This document shows positions 33,670 to 45,637 of a stretch of 64,000 bases of DNA, piece after piece. The DNA is from Maritimibacter dapengensis (lineage in GTDB: Bacteria > Pseudomonadota > Alphaproteobacteria > Rhodobacterales > Rhodobacteraceae). The stretch is from the NCBI RefSeq assembly GCF_019218265.1, contig NZ_JAHUZE010000004.1:102001-166000 (forward strand), written 5' to 3'. The first letter of the stretch is position 1. The number at the start of each line of letters is the position of its first letter. The notes beneath the pieces are model-generated. The model saw nothing but the letters and a program-made list of their open reading frames with translations. It was not told the origin of the DNA and ran no database searches. A program made the translations under genes and the position numbers.

Positions 33670-34158
33670 ATGGTTATTTCAGTTGGTGAAACGCTGCCCG
33701 ATGCAACGTTGCTCAAGATGGGGGCGGAGGGGCCGACACCGGTCGCATTATCGGAGCTGACAAAGGGGCGGAAGGTCGTGATCTTCGGACTCCCGGGCGC
33801 TTATACCGGCACCTGCACGACGGCGCATGTCCCGAGCTTCATCCGGACGATGGACGCGCTTAAGGAAAAGGGCGTGGACCAGGTCATCTGCGTGTCGGTC
33901 AACGATCCCTTCGTGATGGGCGCGTGGGGTGAAAGCACGCAGGCGAGCCAGGCCGGGATCGAGATGCTGGGCGATTCAGAGTGCGGTTTCACAGAGGCCA
34001 TCGGGATGCGGTTCGATGCACCGCCCGCCGGTCTCATCGCCCGGTCGAAGCGATACGCGCTGATGGCCGAAGACGGAGTGGTCAAGGTTTTGCATGCCGA
34101 GGAAAACCCCGGCGTTTGCGAAACCTCGGGCGGCGAGGCGATGGTCGACGCGCTCTGA
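33670..34158 (+). CDS. Peroxiredoxin (Prx5/glutaredoxin-linked type)
   Basis: The 162-residue peroxiredoxin has the active-site motif FGLPGAYTGTCTTAHVP (P-x3-T-x2-C; peroxidatic Cys about residue 50). ARSKRYALMAEDGVVKVLHAEENPG near the C-terminus is typical of the Prx5/AhpE-like hybrid group that uses glutathione or glutaredoxin. It reduces H2O2 and organic peroxides in the cytoplasm. AGGAG precedes the ATG. A strong terminator follows. Confidence 0.93.
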   Translation: MVISVGETLPDATLLKMGAEGPTPVALSELTKGRKVVIFGLPGAYTGTCTTAHVPSFIRTMDALKEKGVDQVICVSVNDPFVMGAWGESTQASQAGIEMLGDSECGFTEAIGMRFDAPPAGLIARSKRYALMAEDGVVKVLHAEENPGVCETSGGEAMVDAL

Positions 34159-34180
34159 TTGTGCCTCGATGAACGGTGAC

Positions 34181-34218
34181 GCGCCGGGGAGATCGTTGCC
34201 CCGGCGCAATTTTTTTTA
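34181..34218 (+). terminator. Intrinsic terminator after peroxiredoxin gene
   Basis: A 9-bp perfect stem GCGCCGGGG/CCCCGGCGC with a 9-base loop is followed by AATTTTTTTT. Confidence 0.92.
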
Positions 34219-34308
34219 AGATGCAGGCAACGATCTGCCGGGTGACGTGTTGATAACGAAAGGGACTGCGACAGCATGCCCTACCATTCGACACAAAGGA
34301 CCCTGTCT

Positions 34309-34650
34309 ATGGCCTACCGTTCCGGGCTCATCATCCTCGCACTGGCGGCGGCCGTTGCATTTGCGGCCGGGCTTTACGGATACTTCGCGCCGTTGACCGG
34401 CGTGACGGGCGTCTGGGGCCCGCTTCTGGCCGCCTTCGGCGCGTTCTGCATCGCGGTCGGCGCGCTCTGGTCGCTCGGCGCAGGTTCGGTCGCGGGGCGC
34501 GCCGCGCTCTTGCTGCTCGTGGCGCTGGCGATCGTGCTGACGCTGTTCGCCGCGATCCTGCTGCATCAGGAGGTCATGGTCGTCGCGCTCACGGTCGCTG
34601 CCATCTGTTGGTTCGTCGTCGTTGCAGCACCGAAAGGAGCGGACGCATGA
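34309..34650 (+). CDS. Small four-helix membrane protein, likely membrane anchor of the adjacent PQQ dehydrogenase
   Basis: The 113-residue protein is almost entirely hydrophobic with about four membrane helices. The ATG at 34309 has AAAGGA eight bases upstream; an in-frame ATG at 34276 lacks an SD. Its stop overlaps the start of the PQQ dehydrogenase (ATGA). Membrane glucose dehydrogenases (Gcd) carry a similar multi-helix N-terminal domain fused to the PQQ domain, so this looks like that anchor as a separate subunit. That assignment is an inference from position and topology, not from recognised sequence similarity. Confidence 0.7.
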   Translation: MAYRSGLIILALAAAVAFAAGLYGYFAPLTGVTGVWGPLLAAFGAFCIAVGALWSLGAGSVAGRAALLLLVALAIVLTLFAAILLHQEVMVVALTVAAICWFVVVAAPKGADA

Positions 34651-36620
34651 GACATCTCGCCGTAACCTGTGCCGTCACGCTGGCTGCCATGCCACTCGTC
34701 GCACAGGACGCGCCCGAACCGGCCGCGCCTCAGACCGACGCGGCACCGAGAACGTCCGATGCCAGGCTGCCTGCGCCGCGCACCGATTGGACCGGTTTTC
34801 ACGGTCAGTTGTCGGCGCAGAAATATTCGCCGCTCGACCAGATCAACCGCGACAATGTCTCTGAACTCGAACTCGCGTTCCGGATCGAAACCGGCGACGT
34901 CTCGGACGAGACCGGCGACAAACCGGCCTCGGTCTGGTCCGCCACACCGATCTACGCCAACGAAACCCTCTATCTCGGCACCCCGTTCTACCGTGTGCTG
35001 GCGCTTGACCCCGCTACGGGCGAGGAACGGTGGAGTTTCGACAGCCAATCGTCGCTCGAGGCGCTGACCCAGCCAGCGCTCAAAAACCGGGGCGTTTCTT
35101 ATTGGGAGGCCGACCAGCCATCGGAGGGTGAGGCCTGTCAGAGGATCGTCTATCTCGGCACGATGGACGCGCAATTGTTCGCGCTCGATGCTGATACAGG
35201 CGAGCCGTGCACCGGTTTTGCCGAGGGTGGCGTGCTGGACGTGAACCAGTGGAACGACACGAACGACCGTTGGCCGCTCTCGCTTCTGCAGCCGCCTACG
35301 GTGGTGGGCGATCACGTCATCATCGGATGGGCTGGCAAGGACTGGGAATGGGCCGAAGCGCCGCCGGGGACCGTATTCTCCGTCGACGCCCGAACCGGCG
35401 AACTGGAATGGACCGTCGAGCTCTTGCCCGAAGACATACGCCAGCAGACCGGGACCGCGAATGTCTGGACAGCGATGAGCGCGGATGAGGAGCGGGGGTT
35501 GGTCTATCTTCCGGTGTCGTCGCCGTCTCCGAATTACTGGGGCGGCAATCGGCTTGACGATGTGCCCTATGCGACCTCGACGACAGCGGTCGATGTCGAG
35601 ACCGGCGAGGTCGTCTGGTCCTACCAATATGTGCGACACGACGTCTGGGATTACGACACCAACGCCGCGCCGACACTGATGGACATCACCGTGGATGGCG
35701 AAGAGATCCCGGCGCTGCTTCAATCGACCAAGATGGGTCTTCTTTGGGCGCTCAACCGTGAGACCGGAGAGCCGATCTGGGAGGTGACCGAGCGCGACGT
35801 GCCGACCGACACGGAGATCGAGGGCGAGGTGCTGCGCCCGACCCAGCCGATACCGTCGAAACCTGACCCTGTCGTCGACCTCGACGAACGGCCCGAAGTC
35901 TGGTGGCTCGCTGATCTCGTGTCCTTCGGGGAATGCTCGCGCATTTTCGAGAACGCACGATATGAGGGCATTTACACGCCGCTGACGACCGAGGGCACCG
36001 GCACGATCGTCTATCCTGCCACCTTCGGAGGTCAGCAATGGGGCGGGATCGGGTTTGACCCGGAAAACCAGGTTGCGATCGTCAACTCGTCACGCGCCGT
36101 TCAGATTCTCGACATGTATCCTCGCGAAGAATACGAGGCCCAGGCCGGCGGGTCCGGCAACGAGCAGGGTTTTTATCCGCAGACCGGGGCCCCCTATGGT
36201 TTTGAACTCTACGTGCCGCTGAACTGGGCCGGGATGCCGTGCTGGGAGCCGCCTTATGGCGACATTCGCGCCATCGACATGACAACGGGCGAAACGCTCT
36301 GGTCTCGCCCGATCGGTGCGTCGCAACGCTACGGATTCTACATGCCCGAGAGCATGGGGTCGCCGACCATCGGAGGCCCTGCCGTGACGGCGGGCGGGTT
36401 GATCTTCATCGGCGCGACGATGGACCAGAAGGTGCGCGCCTACGACATCGAGACCGGCGAAGAGCTTTGGGAGGACGTGACCGAAGCCCCTGTGGTCGCG
36501 AACCCGGCGGTCTATGAACACGACGGCGTTGAATACGTGGCTTTCGTGTCCGGCGGCAACTCGATCCTGAAACCGACAGTGGGCGACATGGTTTCGGTCT
36601 ATCGGCTCCCGCCGGGTTAG
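34647..36620 (+). CDS. PQQ-dependent dehydrogenase, membrane glucose dehydrogenase-like beta-propeller
   Basis: The 657-residue protein has a signal peptide (MRHLAVTCAVTLAAMPLVAQ) and then the quinoprotein propeller beginning DWTGFHGQLSAQKYSPLDQIN. Repeated propeller W-motifs of the A.D..TGE..W type are visible (ALDPATGEERW, AVDVETGEVVW, ALNRETGEPIW, AIDMTTGETLW, AYDIETGEELW). The block GMPCWEPPYGDIRAIDM near the C-terminus is typical of the mGDH group. It probably oxidises a sugar or alcohol in the periplasm and passes electrons to ubiquinone. No PQQ biosynthesis gene is in the window. Confidence 0.9.
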   Translation: MRHLAVTCAVTLAAMPLVAQDAPEPAAPQTDAAPRTSDARLPAPRTDWTGFHGQLSAQKYSPLDQINRDNVSELELAFRIETGDVSDETGDKPASVWSATPIYANETLYLGTPFYRVLALDPATGEERWSFDSQSSLEALTQPALKNRGVSYWEADQPSEGEACQRIVYLGTMDAQLFALDADTGEPCTGFAEGGVLDVNQWNDTNDRWPLSLLQPPTVVGDHVIIGWAGKDWEWAEAPPGTVFSVDARTGELEWTVELLPEDIRQQTGTANVWTAMSADEERGLVYLPVSSPSPNYWGGNRLDDVPYATSTTAVDVETGEVVWSYQYVRHDVWDYDTNAAPTLMDITVDGEEIPALLQSTKMGLLWALNRETGEPIWEVTERDVPTDTEIEGEVLRPTQPIPSKPDPVVDLDERPEVWWLADLVSFGECSRIFENARYEGIYTPLTTEGTGTIVYPATFGGQQWGGIGFDPENQVAIVNSSRAVQILDMYPREEYEAQAGGSGNEQGFYPQTGAPYGFELYVPLNWAGMPCWEPPYGDIRAIDMTTGETLWSRPIGASQRYGFYMPESMGSPTIGGPAVTAGGLIFIGATMDQKVRAYDIETGEELWEDVTEAPVVANPAVYEHDGVEYVAFVSGGNSILKPTVGDMVSVYRLPPG

Positions 36621-36626
36621 AGCAGG

Positions 36627-37013
36627 TCAGACCGCGTCGACGGCCTTGGCGAGCATGTCACGCACTTCGCGCGCCACGCCCTTGAGGTCGTCATTGTCGA
36701 TTGCGCTCATCGAAGCGACCGGGTCGATGGCCGAGACCTCCACGCCGCCCGCGACTTTGCGCAGGATGACGTTGCAGGGGAGCATTGCACCCACGCGAGA
36801 CTCCATACCGATTGCCTGCCAGGCCATTTTCGGGTTGCAGGCCCCCAGTATGCGATAGTCATCCATGTCCTTGTCGATCTTCTTTTTCATCGTCGCTTTG
36901 ACGTCGATTTCCGTCAGGACGCCGAAGCCCGCCTCCTGCAAAGCGGCACGGGTGCGTCCATCGACGTCTTCGAAATCCGCGTCTTTGATCAGCCGGTCGA
37001 TTGTGTAGCTCAT
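36627..37013 (-). CDS. DUF302 domain protein
   Basis: The 128-residue cytoplasmic protein matches DUF302: MSYTIDRLIKDADFEDVDGRTRAALQEAGFGVLTEIDVKATMKKKI, then ILGACNPKMAW and LPCNVILR. Two conserved cysteines (ACNP and PCNV) are typical. Function is unknown; homologues often occur near sulfur or redox genes. It is convergent with the PQQ dehydrogenase gene (6 bases apart) and 55 bases downstream of the FemAB-like gene. Confidence 0.85.
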   Translation of the reverse strand: MSYTIDRLIKDADFEDVDGRTRAALQEAGFGVLTEIDVKATMKKKIDKDMDDYRILGACNPKMAWQAIGMESRVGAMLPCNVILRKVAGGVEVSAIDPVASMSAIDNDDLKGVAREVRDMLAKAVDAV

Positions 37014-37068
37014 GATGCTCTCCTGTTCACATTCCTTGGTGTGAATGTGGGGATCCTCATGCGCAGGG

Positions 37069-38235
37069 TCAATCGCTGCGTTTGAACGGGCCCATCGAGG
37101 TGAGGATTTCGATATCTTCGCCGACCATCCGCACTTCCTGCTCGACGAATTCCTCGACGGCCTGCCGAAGCCCCGGATGAGCGATCCAATGCAGCGAGTG
37201 GGTCGCGACGGGAACGTAGCCTCGCGCGATCTTGTGCTCGCCTTGTGCGCCGGCTTCGACGCGCGACAGCCCGTTCGCGATGGCGTAGTCGATGGCCTGA
37301 TAGTAACACAACTCGAAGTGCAGCGCCGGGTGATGTTCGACGCAGCCCCAATACCGCCCGAACAACGCATCACGCCCGATGAAATTCAGGGCCCCTGCGA
37401 TCGGCACGCCGTTCCGCAGCGCCAGGACAAGCAAGACGTCATCGCGCATGGTGTCCTGCACGTTGTCGAAAAAGGCGCGTGTCAGATAGGGAGAACCCCA
37501 TTTCCGCGCGCCGGTGTCCTGGTAGAACTCCCAAAACGCATCCCAGTGCTCCGGGCGCAGCTCGTCGCCGGTGAGTTGCACGATCTCGCCGCCGAACGTC
37601 TGCGCAGTGCGGCGATCCTTTCGGATCGACTTGCGTTTGCGGGACGACAGCGTCTCGAGAAACGCGTCAAACGTCGAGAACCCTTCGTTGAACCAGTGAT
37701 ACTGCGTGCCGACCCGGTGGATGAGGCCCATCGCCTTGCCGGCTGCGGCCTCTTCCTCGGTGCAGAAGGTCGCATGGACCGAGGAAAGGTCGTTGTCCGC
37801 CGCGATCTGAACCGCCCCCTGCACCAGCGCGGCCATCGCGCGAGACTCTGACCCGCGTCGGGTCAAGAACCGCCGCCCGGTCACAGGCGTGAACGGCACG
37901 GCGAGTTGCAGCTTGGGGTAGTATGCCCCACCGGCGCGTTCAAAAGCGTGAGCCCAACTGTGATCGAACACATATTCGCCCTGGCTATGCGATTTCGCAT
38001 AGGCCGGTGCGACACCGATCAACGTGGCTCCGTCCCAGGCCGTCAGGTATTGCGGCTGCCATCCGGTCCCCGGACCCACGGAGCCGGATCTTTCGAGCGC
38101 GTGAAGGAAACGGTAGGACGTGAACGGATCATCCGGAATATCGCGACCGAGAGGACAAGCGCATGCGTCCCAGTCGCCCGGCGATATGTCGTCGAGTGAT
38201 CCAAGCAAACGTAACGTGAGAGCGGGGGAATCCAT
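37069..38235 (-). CDS. FemAB-like acyltransferase (DUF482/GNAT-type, peptidogalycan family)
   Basis: The 388-residue protein fits the DUF482 family: PFTSYRFLHALERSGSVGPGTGWQPQYL at the N-terminus, YYPKLQLAVPFTPVTGRRFL, FSTFDAFLETLSSRKRKSIRKDR, and EAGAQGEHKIARGYVPVATHSLHW near the C-terminus. The fold is related to GNAT/FemAB aminoacyltransferases; substrate not established. It is third in a ridA-GDPD-DUF482 order frequent in Rhodobacterales. Confidence 0.88.
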   Translation of the reverse strand: MDSPALTLRLLGSLDDISPGDWDACACPLGRDIPDDPFTSYRFLHALERSGSVGPGTGWQPQYLTAWDGATLIGVAPAYAKSHSQGEYVFDHSWAHAFERAGGAYYPKLQLAVPFTPVTGRRFLTRRGSESRAMAALVQGAVQIAADNDLSSVHATFCTEEEAAAGKAMGLIHRVGTQYHWFNEGFSTFDAFLETLSSRKRKSIRKDRRTAQTFGGEIVQLTGDELRPEHWDAFWEFYQDTGARKWGSPYLTRAFFDNVQDTMRDDVLLVLALRNGVPIAGALNFIGRDALFGRYWGCVEHHPALHFELCYYQAIDYAIANGLSRVEAGAQGEHKIARGYVPVATHSLHWIAHPGLRQAVEEFVEQEVRMVGEDIEILTSMGPFKRSD

Positions 38236-38265
38236 GGCTTGATGATGGGGTCGCAGCGCGTCCGG

Positions 38266-39030
38266 TCAAGCCGGGATCGTGGCCTCGTAACCTTCGAATG
38301 TCACGTTGTCGGCAATCTCACGCGCTTTTGTTTCTTCGTCGCGTGATCGGACCGTCCAGCACAGGATCGGAACGCCCTTCGACTTCAGGTCCCCGACACG
38401 TTCGGATCGCAGATCGCGGGCGTCATGGCTGATGAAACTGGCCCCGACCCTGTCGAAGTCCGGAATGCGGGCGAGCACGGTGCGGGTCGTCGCGTTCAGC
38501 ACAGGCCAGTCTTCGGATGTGAAGGCGCAGGTCGTGAGACCGCGCGGGATATGCGGAGCTCCTTCGGCCAGCGCGCGCACCGCATGCGGGTTGAACGACA
38601 TCAGCGCGACCGGACCCTCATAGCCGTCCAATGCGCGAATGACAGAGCTTTCCAAAGGGCCCACGTTCGGACCCATTGCGCCATCCTGATCCTTGATCTC
38701 GATGAGGACCGGCACCTTACCATCGACGAGCGTGAGCACCTCGGCCAGCGTCGGAATGCCTTCGTCCCGACCGATAAGCGGTATTTCTGCGAGGTCCGCG
38801 ACCGACCGCATTCTGACCGGCCCCGTAACGCCAGTCAGGCGCTTGAGGTCATAGTCGTGAAACACCATTGCGACATTGTCGCGCGACAGTTGCACGTCGA
38901 TCTCGATCCCGTAACCGGCCTCGATCGCTGCGGCGATTGCCGCACGGGAATTCTCGGGGCGGCCTGCCTTCACGTCGTGATAGGCGCGATGGGCGAGGGG
39001 GACGTTCAGAAACGCATCGGGGAGGGTCAT
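38266..39030 (-). CDS. Glycerophosphodiester phosphodiesterase
   Basis: The 254-residue TIM-barrel enzyme has the N-terminal active-site motif AHRAYHDVKAGRPENS (His-Arg...Glu-Asn), metal-binding EIDVQLSRDNVAMVFHD and EIKDQDG. It hydrolyses glycerophosphodiesters to glycerol-3-phosphate and an alcohol. No signal peptide is seen, so cytoplasmic. ATG 39030 overlaps the ridA stop (ATGA); a longer upstream in-frame start would lie inside ridA. Confidence 0.92.
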   Translation of the reverse strand: MTLPDAFLNVPLAHRAYHDVKAGRPENSRAAIAAAIEAGYGIEIDVQLSRDNVAMVFHDYDLKRLTGVTGPVRMRSVADLAEIPLIGRDEGIPTLAEVLTLVDGKVPVLIEIKDQDGAMGPNVGPLESSVIRALDGYEGPVALMSFNPHAVRALAEGAPHIPRGLTTCAFTSEDWPVLNATTRTVLARIPDFDRVGASFISHDARDLRSERVGDLKSKGVPILCWTVRSRDEETKAREIADNVTFEGYEATIPA

Positions 39031-39488
39031 CGGACCTCGAATATCCCCTCGATCTCGACCGCCGCACCGAATGGCAGCGACGCGGCCGAGACGGCCGAAC
39101 GCGTATGTCGACCGGCATCGCCAAGGACGTTGACAAGAAAATCGGATGCACCGTTCACGACTTTCGGCTGATCGGTGAAGTCGGGAGTCGAATTCACGAA
39201 GCCTGTCAACTTGACCACACGACCCAGCCTGTCGATGTCGCCGTCGCAAGCTGCCTTGAGTTGTGCGAGCAGGTTGACCGCACAGACCTTCGCGGCCTCC
39301 GCTCCCGCGTCGACGTCCATATCCGCGCCGAGCTTGCCGGTGATGAGCGTGCCGTTCTCCATCGAGACCTGACCTGAGACGAACACCAGGTCACCGGTCT
39401 TGATCCATGGAACGTAATTGGCCGCAGGCGCGGGCGCGTCGGGAAGGGTGATGCCGATTTCCGCGAGGCGGGATTCGATCTGGCTCAT
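39027..39488 (-). CDS. RidA family protein (enamine/imine deaminase)
   Basis: The 153-residue YjgF/YER057c/UK114-family protein is of the longer (about 150-residue) subgroup: LVFVSGQVSMENGTLITGKLGADMDVDAG, AVNLLAQLKAACDGDIDRLGRVVKLTGFVNS. The archetype hydrolyses reactive 2-aminoacrylate. Whether this subgroup keeps deaminase activity is not clear. First gene of the operon with the phosphodiesterase. Confidence 0.9.
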   Translation of the reverse strand: MSQIESRLAEIGITLPDAPAPAANYVPWIKTGDLVFVSGQVSMENGTLITGKLGADMDVDAGAEAAKVCAVNLLAQLKAACDGDIDRLGRVVKLTGFVNSTPDFTDQPKVVNGASDFLVNVLGDAGRHTRSAVSAASLPFGAAVEIEGIFEVR

Positions 39489-39583
39489 GACGGGACTCCT
39501 TTTGCCTGCGACGCTACCGCGTTCAATCCTGACGAAAAAGCCCTGCTTTTCGATCGAAGAGATCCGGCGGCACGAACGACAGG

Positions 39584-40969
39584 TCAGCTCTCGCGAAACG
39601 CCTTGTTGAAGTAATCCGCAAGCGGTTTCACGAGATAGGCGAGTGGCGAGCGGTCCGCAGTGCGAAGATAGGCCTCCACGGGCATGCCCGGAATGAGCAC
39701 CGTATCAGGGGGGAGCTTTTCGGCTTCGCCCTCGAGCAACTCGATTCGCGCCCTGTAAAAGCTCTGTCCGGTGGCTTCGTCCGAGAAAGCATCGGGCGAT
39801 ACGGTCAGAACGCGTCCCGTCAATTCGGGCGTGTTCCGGCTGTCGAGCGCGGAGAACCGCAACACGACGTCCTGGCCGGGATGTATCTCGTCGACATGAA
39901 TCGTCTCGACCTGCGCTCCAATGATCAAGGGTTGATCCTGCGGCACGATATAAAGAAGCGGCTGGGCCGGCCGGATCACTTCGCGTTCGGCGAACACCTG
40001 CATCGCGTGGATCGCCCCCGAGAGCGGAGCACGGATGTCGAGGCGCCCAAGTCGCACGATGAGCGCGCGGCGCCGTTCTGCAAGTTCGAGTTCCTGGAAT
40101 CCAAGGTCGCGAAGCGTGGCGATGGCCTCTTCACGTCTTTGCTGGCCAAGCTTCAGAATCTCGATCTCGGTCTCGGTCATCTTGCCTTCGTTCTGGGCAA
40201 AAAGTGCCGTGAGTTCGCCCTGGCTTCCGAGAAGCGCGGCCTTGTCACGTTCCAGCGCCAAGACCACGGAGGACTGCGTCAGGCGGCGTTCAAGAAGCGA
40301 TCTCTTGTTCGCGAGTTCCCTTTCGATCAGGTCGAGTTGCTGTGACGTTGCGCTTTGCTGGGCCGAAATGCCTTCGTTCTGGCTGGCGATCTGGGCAAGA
40401 CGCTTTTCGAGTTGCGAGACATTGGCGGACAGGCTTTCGCGCCGCTGTTCGAACAGCCGTTGCTGCCCGTCCATCAGGCTCTGCGCTTCGTCGGCGGTTT
40501 CCGATGCCTCCATCAACAGGTCGTCGAACACGATCGTGTTGGCTCCGTCACGTTCAGCCTCGAGCCGGCCGCGGCGGGCCATGAGCTCGAAGAGCTGGTT
40601 CTGCACGATGGTCAGTTCAGATTGGAGTTGCTCGGGATCGAGTCGAACGAGAATGTCACCGGCGTTCACGAGATCGCCTTCGCGCACCGTGATATTCTGG
40701 ATCACTCCACCATCCGGGTGCTGGACGACCTGCCGGTTCTGCTCGGCCTCGATCGCGCCGGGCGCGATGATCGCACCGGCAATGTTGGTGGTTACCGACC
40801 ATGTGCCGAAACCCCCGACCAGAAGGGCGATACCGATGAAGCCGACGAGAACGTGAAATTTTGCCGACCACGCTTTTGCAACGGTGTCTTCGCTATCCGC
40901 AGACGCGGCACGCCCGGTCTGGACCTTGTCGACTTCCGTCGGTTTGGGCCTCGTCAATTCGTTCGCCAT
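39584..40969 (-). CDS. HlyD-family membrane fusion protein of a type I secretion system
   Basis: The 461-residue protein has a single N-terminal membrane helix (about 37-58). The lipoyl-like half motif GAIEAEQNRQVVQHPDGGVIQNITVREGDLV follows, then a long coiled-coil hairpin (about 125-290) and the C-terminal beta-barrel with VIPGMPVEAYLRTADRSPLAYLVKPL. It bridges the ABC exporter to an outer-membrane TolC-type channel. The start overlaps the exporter's stop by one base (TGATG). No TolC or RTX substrate gene is nearby. Confidence 0.93.
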   Translation of the reverse strand: MANELTRPKPTEVDKVQTGRAASADSEDTVAKAWSAKFHVLVGFIGIALLVGGFGTWSVTTNIAGAIIAPGAIEAEQNRQVVQHPDGGVIQNITVREGDLVNAGDILVRLDPEQLQSELTIVQNQLFELMARRGRLEAERDGANTIVFDDLLMEASETADEAQSLMDGQQRLFEQRRESLSANVSQLEKRLAQIASQNEGISAQQSATSQQLDLIERELANKRSLLERRLTQSSVVLALERDKAALLGSQGELTALFAQNEGKMTETEIEILKLGQQRREEAIATLRDLGFQELELAERRRALIVRLGRLDIRAPLSGAIHAMQVFAEREVIRPAQPLLYIVPQDQPLIIGAQVETIHVDEIHPGQDVVLRFSALDSRNTPELTGRVLTVSPDAFSDEATGQSFYRARIELLEGEAEKLPPDTVLIPGMPVEAYLRTADRSPLAYLVKPLADYFNKAFRES

Positions 40970-42717
40970 CAGCTGACTCCGCCCCCCTGCCGCTGCGACG
41001 CGCTTTGTTCGATCTGCTGCGCGTTCTGCACGGTGCGGCGCAGCACTTCGTCGCGTGGTCCGAACGCCCTTGGCATGCCGTCGTCCAGCACGAGCAGTTT
41101 TTCACATTCCTGGATCGCTGATGGGCGGTGCGCCATGATGAGCACCGCCCCGCCGTTGGCCTTGACCGATCTCACCGCCGAGTTGAGCGCCTCGGTCCCT
41201 TCATTGTCGAGGTTGGCGTTCGGTTCATCGAGAACGAGGATGACCGGATCGTGATAAAGAGCACGTGCAAGGCCGATCCTCTGCAACTGTCCGCCTGACA
41301 GAAGCCCGCCTGCACCTTTGACCTTCGTATCGTATCCGTCGGGCAGACGGATGATCAGGTCATGCGCCGCAGCTTTCTTGGCCGCGGTTACCACCGCGTC
41401 ATCGTCCGGAGCAAGCGACAGGCCCGCAATGTTTTCGGCAATCGTGCCATCGAACAGACGCACGCGCTGTGGCAGAAAGCCGACATAGCGTCCAAGCGTC
41501 TCCGGGTCGTATTGATCGAGCGACGCGCCATCCAGACGGATACGTCCGCCCGCGGGGTTCCAGACCCCCGTCAAAGCCCGTGCGAGCGTGGATTTCCCGG
41601 CGCCAGACGGGCCGATGACACCCATCGCTTCCCCCGGCTGGACATCGAAGCTCAGCATCCGAAGGGCTGCCATGTTGCCTCCCGGTGGCACGACCGTCAG
41701 GTTTTCGGCCGTCAGGATCGCGCGCGGGCGGGGAAGCGTGGTGCGCGTTGAGTCCTCGCCCACTTCCGCGAGCAGCATCGACAAGGTGCGCCAGCCGCGC
41801 CGCGCGGCCTGCACCAGCGGCCACTGGTTGATGAGCATATCCACAGGCGCAAGCGCACGGCCAAGAAGGATCGACGCAGCGATCATGACGCCCGGCGTCA
41901 CTTCTCCCTGCAGAACGAGATACGCGCCGAGACCGAGCATCGCGGATTGCAGGAACATGCGGAACGTCTTGGACAGGGACGAGAATGCGCCCGACCTGTC
42001 CACGGAAAGGATCGAATCCGCGAGGGCCGCGTGCCGTGCCTTGTGCCAACGGCGGTAGGCCGCATCCGACATGCCGAGCGCGCGGACCATTTCCGCTTCG
42101 GAACGCAATTGCTCGGCGACGAGGTCGCTGTCCGTCGTCGCCTTGATCGCCAGCCGCGCCGGGGATGACGTGACGACCTGATTGAGGATGGTTATGCAGA
42201 TCAGAACGACACCACCGACAAGCGCCAGTGCCCCGAGCCAGGGGTGGAAGATCAGGATGCCGGCCAGAAAAATCGGTGTGAACGGAAGGTCGAAGAGCGA
42301 TGAGAAAACCGGTGAGGACAGGAGCCTACGCACCGACTCGAGCTCTTTGAGCCCGTTTTCGGAGCTATCCGAATTGCGATTGAGCATTGAATCGTAGCGT
42401 AAGACCGCACGGAAGACCCGCTTGTCCAGAGCGGCCTGAAATCTCGCCCCGACGCGGGCGAGAATGCGCCCGCGCGTGAAATCCAGAAACCCCATCATTC
42501 CGAACAGGAAAGCCATGAGCACGGTCAGAGCGATCAAGGTTTCGACCGATCGGGACCCGAGCACCCTGTCGTAGACCTGCAGCATGTAGAGCGGCCCGGT
42601 CAGCATCAGGATGTTCACGAAAGTGGAAAACAGTCCGACCGCCCAGAACAGGCCTCGGTTCCTGCGCATGACAGAGCGGAGTTCGTCACGGCCCTTTTGC
42701 GTCCGGTCCAGGCTCAT
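40969..42717 (-). CDS. Type I secretion ABC transporter (PrtD-like permease/ATPase)
   Basis: The 582-residue protein has six membrane helices in the first half (LFSTFVNILMLTGPLYMLQVYDRVL is typical of PrtD/AprD). The ATPase has Walker A GPSGAGKST, signature LLSGGQLQRIGLARAL, Walker B VILVLDEPNA and the H-loop in IMAHRPS. It exports a C-terminally signalled protein from cytoplasm to outside together with the HlyD partner. Substrate is unknown. Transcribed with the downstream HlyD gene. Confidence 0.94.
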   Translation of the reverse strand: MSLDRTQKGRDELRSVMRRNRGLFWAVGLFSTFVNILMLTGPLYMLQVYDRVLGSRSVETLIALTVLMAFLFGMMGFLDFTRGRILARVGARFQAALDKRVFRAVLRYDSMLNRNSDSSENGLKELESVRRLLSSPVFSSLFDLPFTPIFLAGILIFHPWLGALALVGGVVLICITILNQVVTSSPARLAIKATTDSDLVAEQLRSEAEMVRALGMSDAAYRRWHKARHAALADSILSVDRSGAFSSLSKTFRMFLQSAMLGLGAYLVLQGEVTPGVMIAASILLGRALAPVDMLINQWPLVQAARRGWRTLSMLLAEVGEDSTRTTLPRPRAILTAENLTVVPPGGNMAALRMLSFDVQPGEAMGVIGPSGAGKSTLARALTGVWNPAGGRIRLDGASLDQYDPETLGRYVGFLPQRVRLFDGTIAENIAGLSLAPDDDAVVTAAKKAAAHDLIIRLPDGYDTKVKGAGGLLSGGQLQRIGLARALYHDPVILVLDEPNANLDNEGTEALNSAVRSVKANGGAVLIMAHRPSAIQECEKLLVLDDGMPRAFGPRDEVLRRTVQNAQQIEQSASQRQGGGVS

Positions 42718-42788
42718 ACGCGTTCCGTTTTCCTACCCAATACTAGTCCTATAGCCGGGTGCGAGGGGCGAATCGAGCGTCCAGACCG

Positions 42789-45609
<2,821 letters not shown>

Positions 45610-45637
45610 GCGTCTGAGAACAGGGGAAAATCAAACC

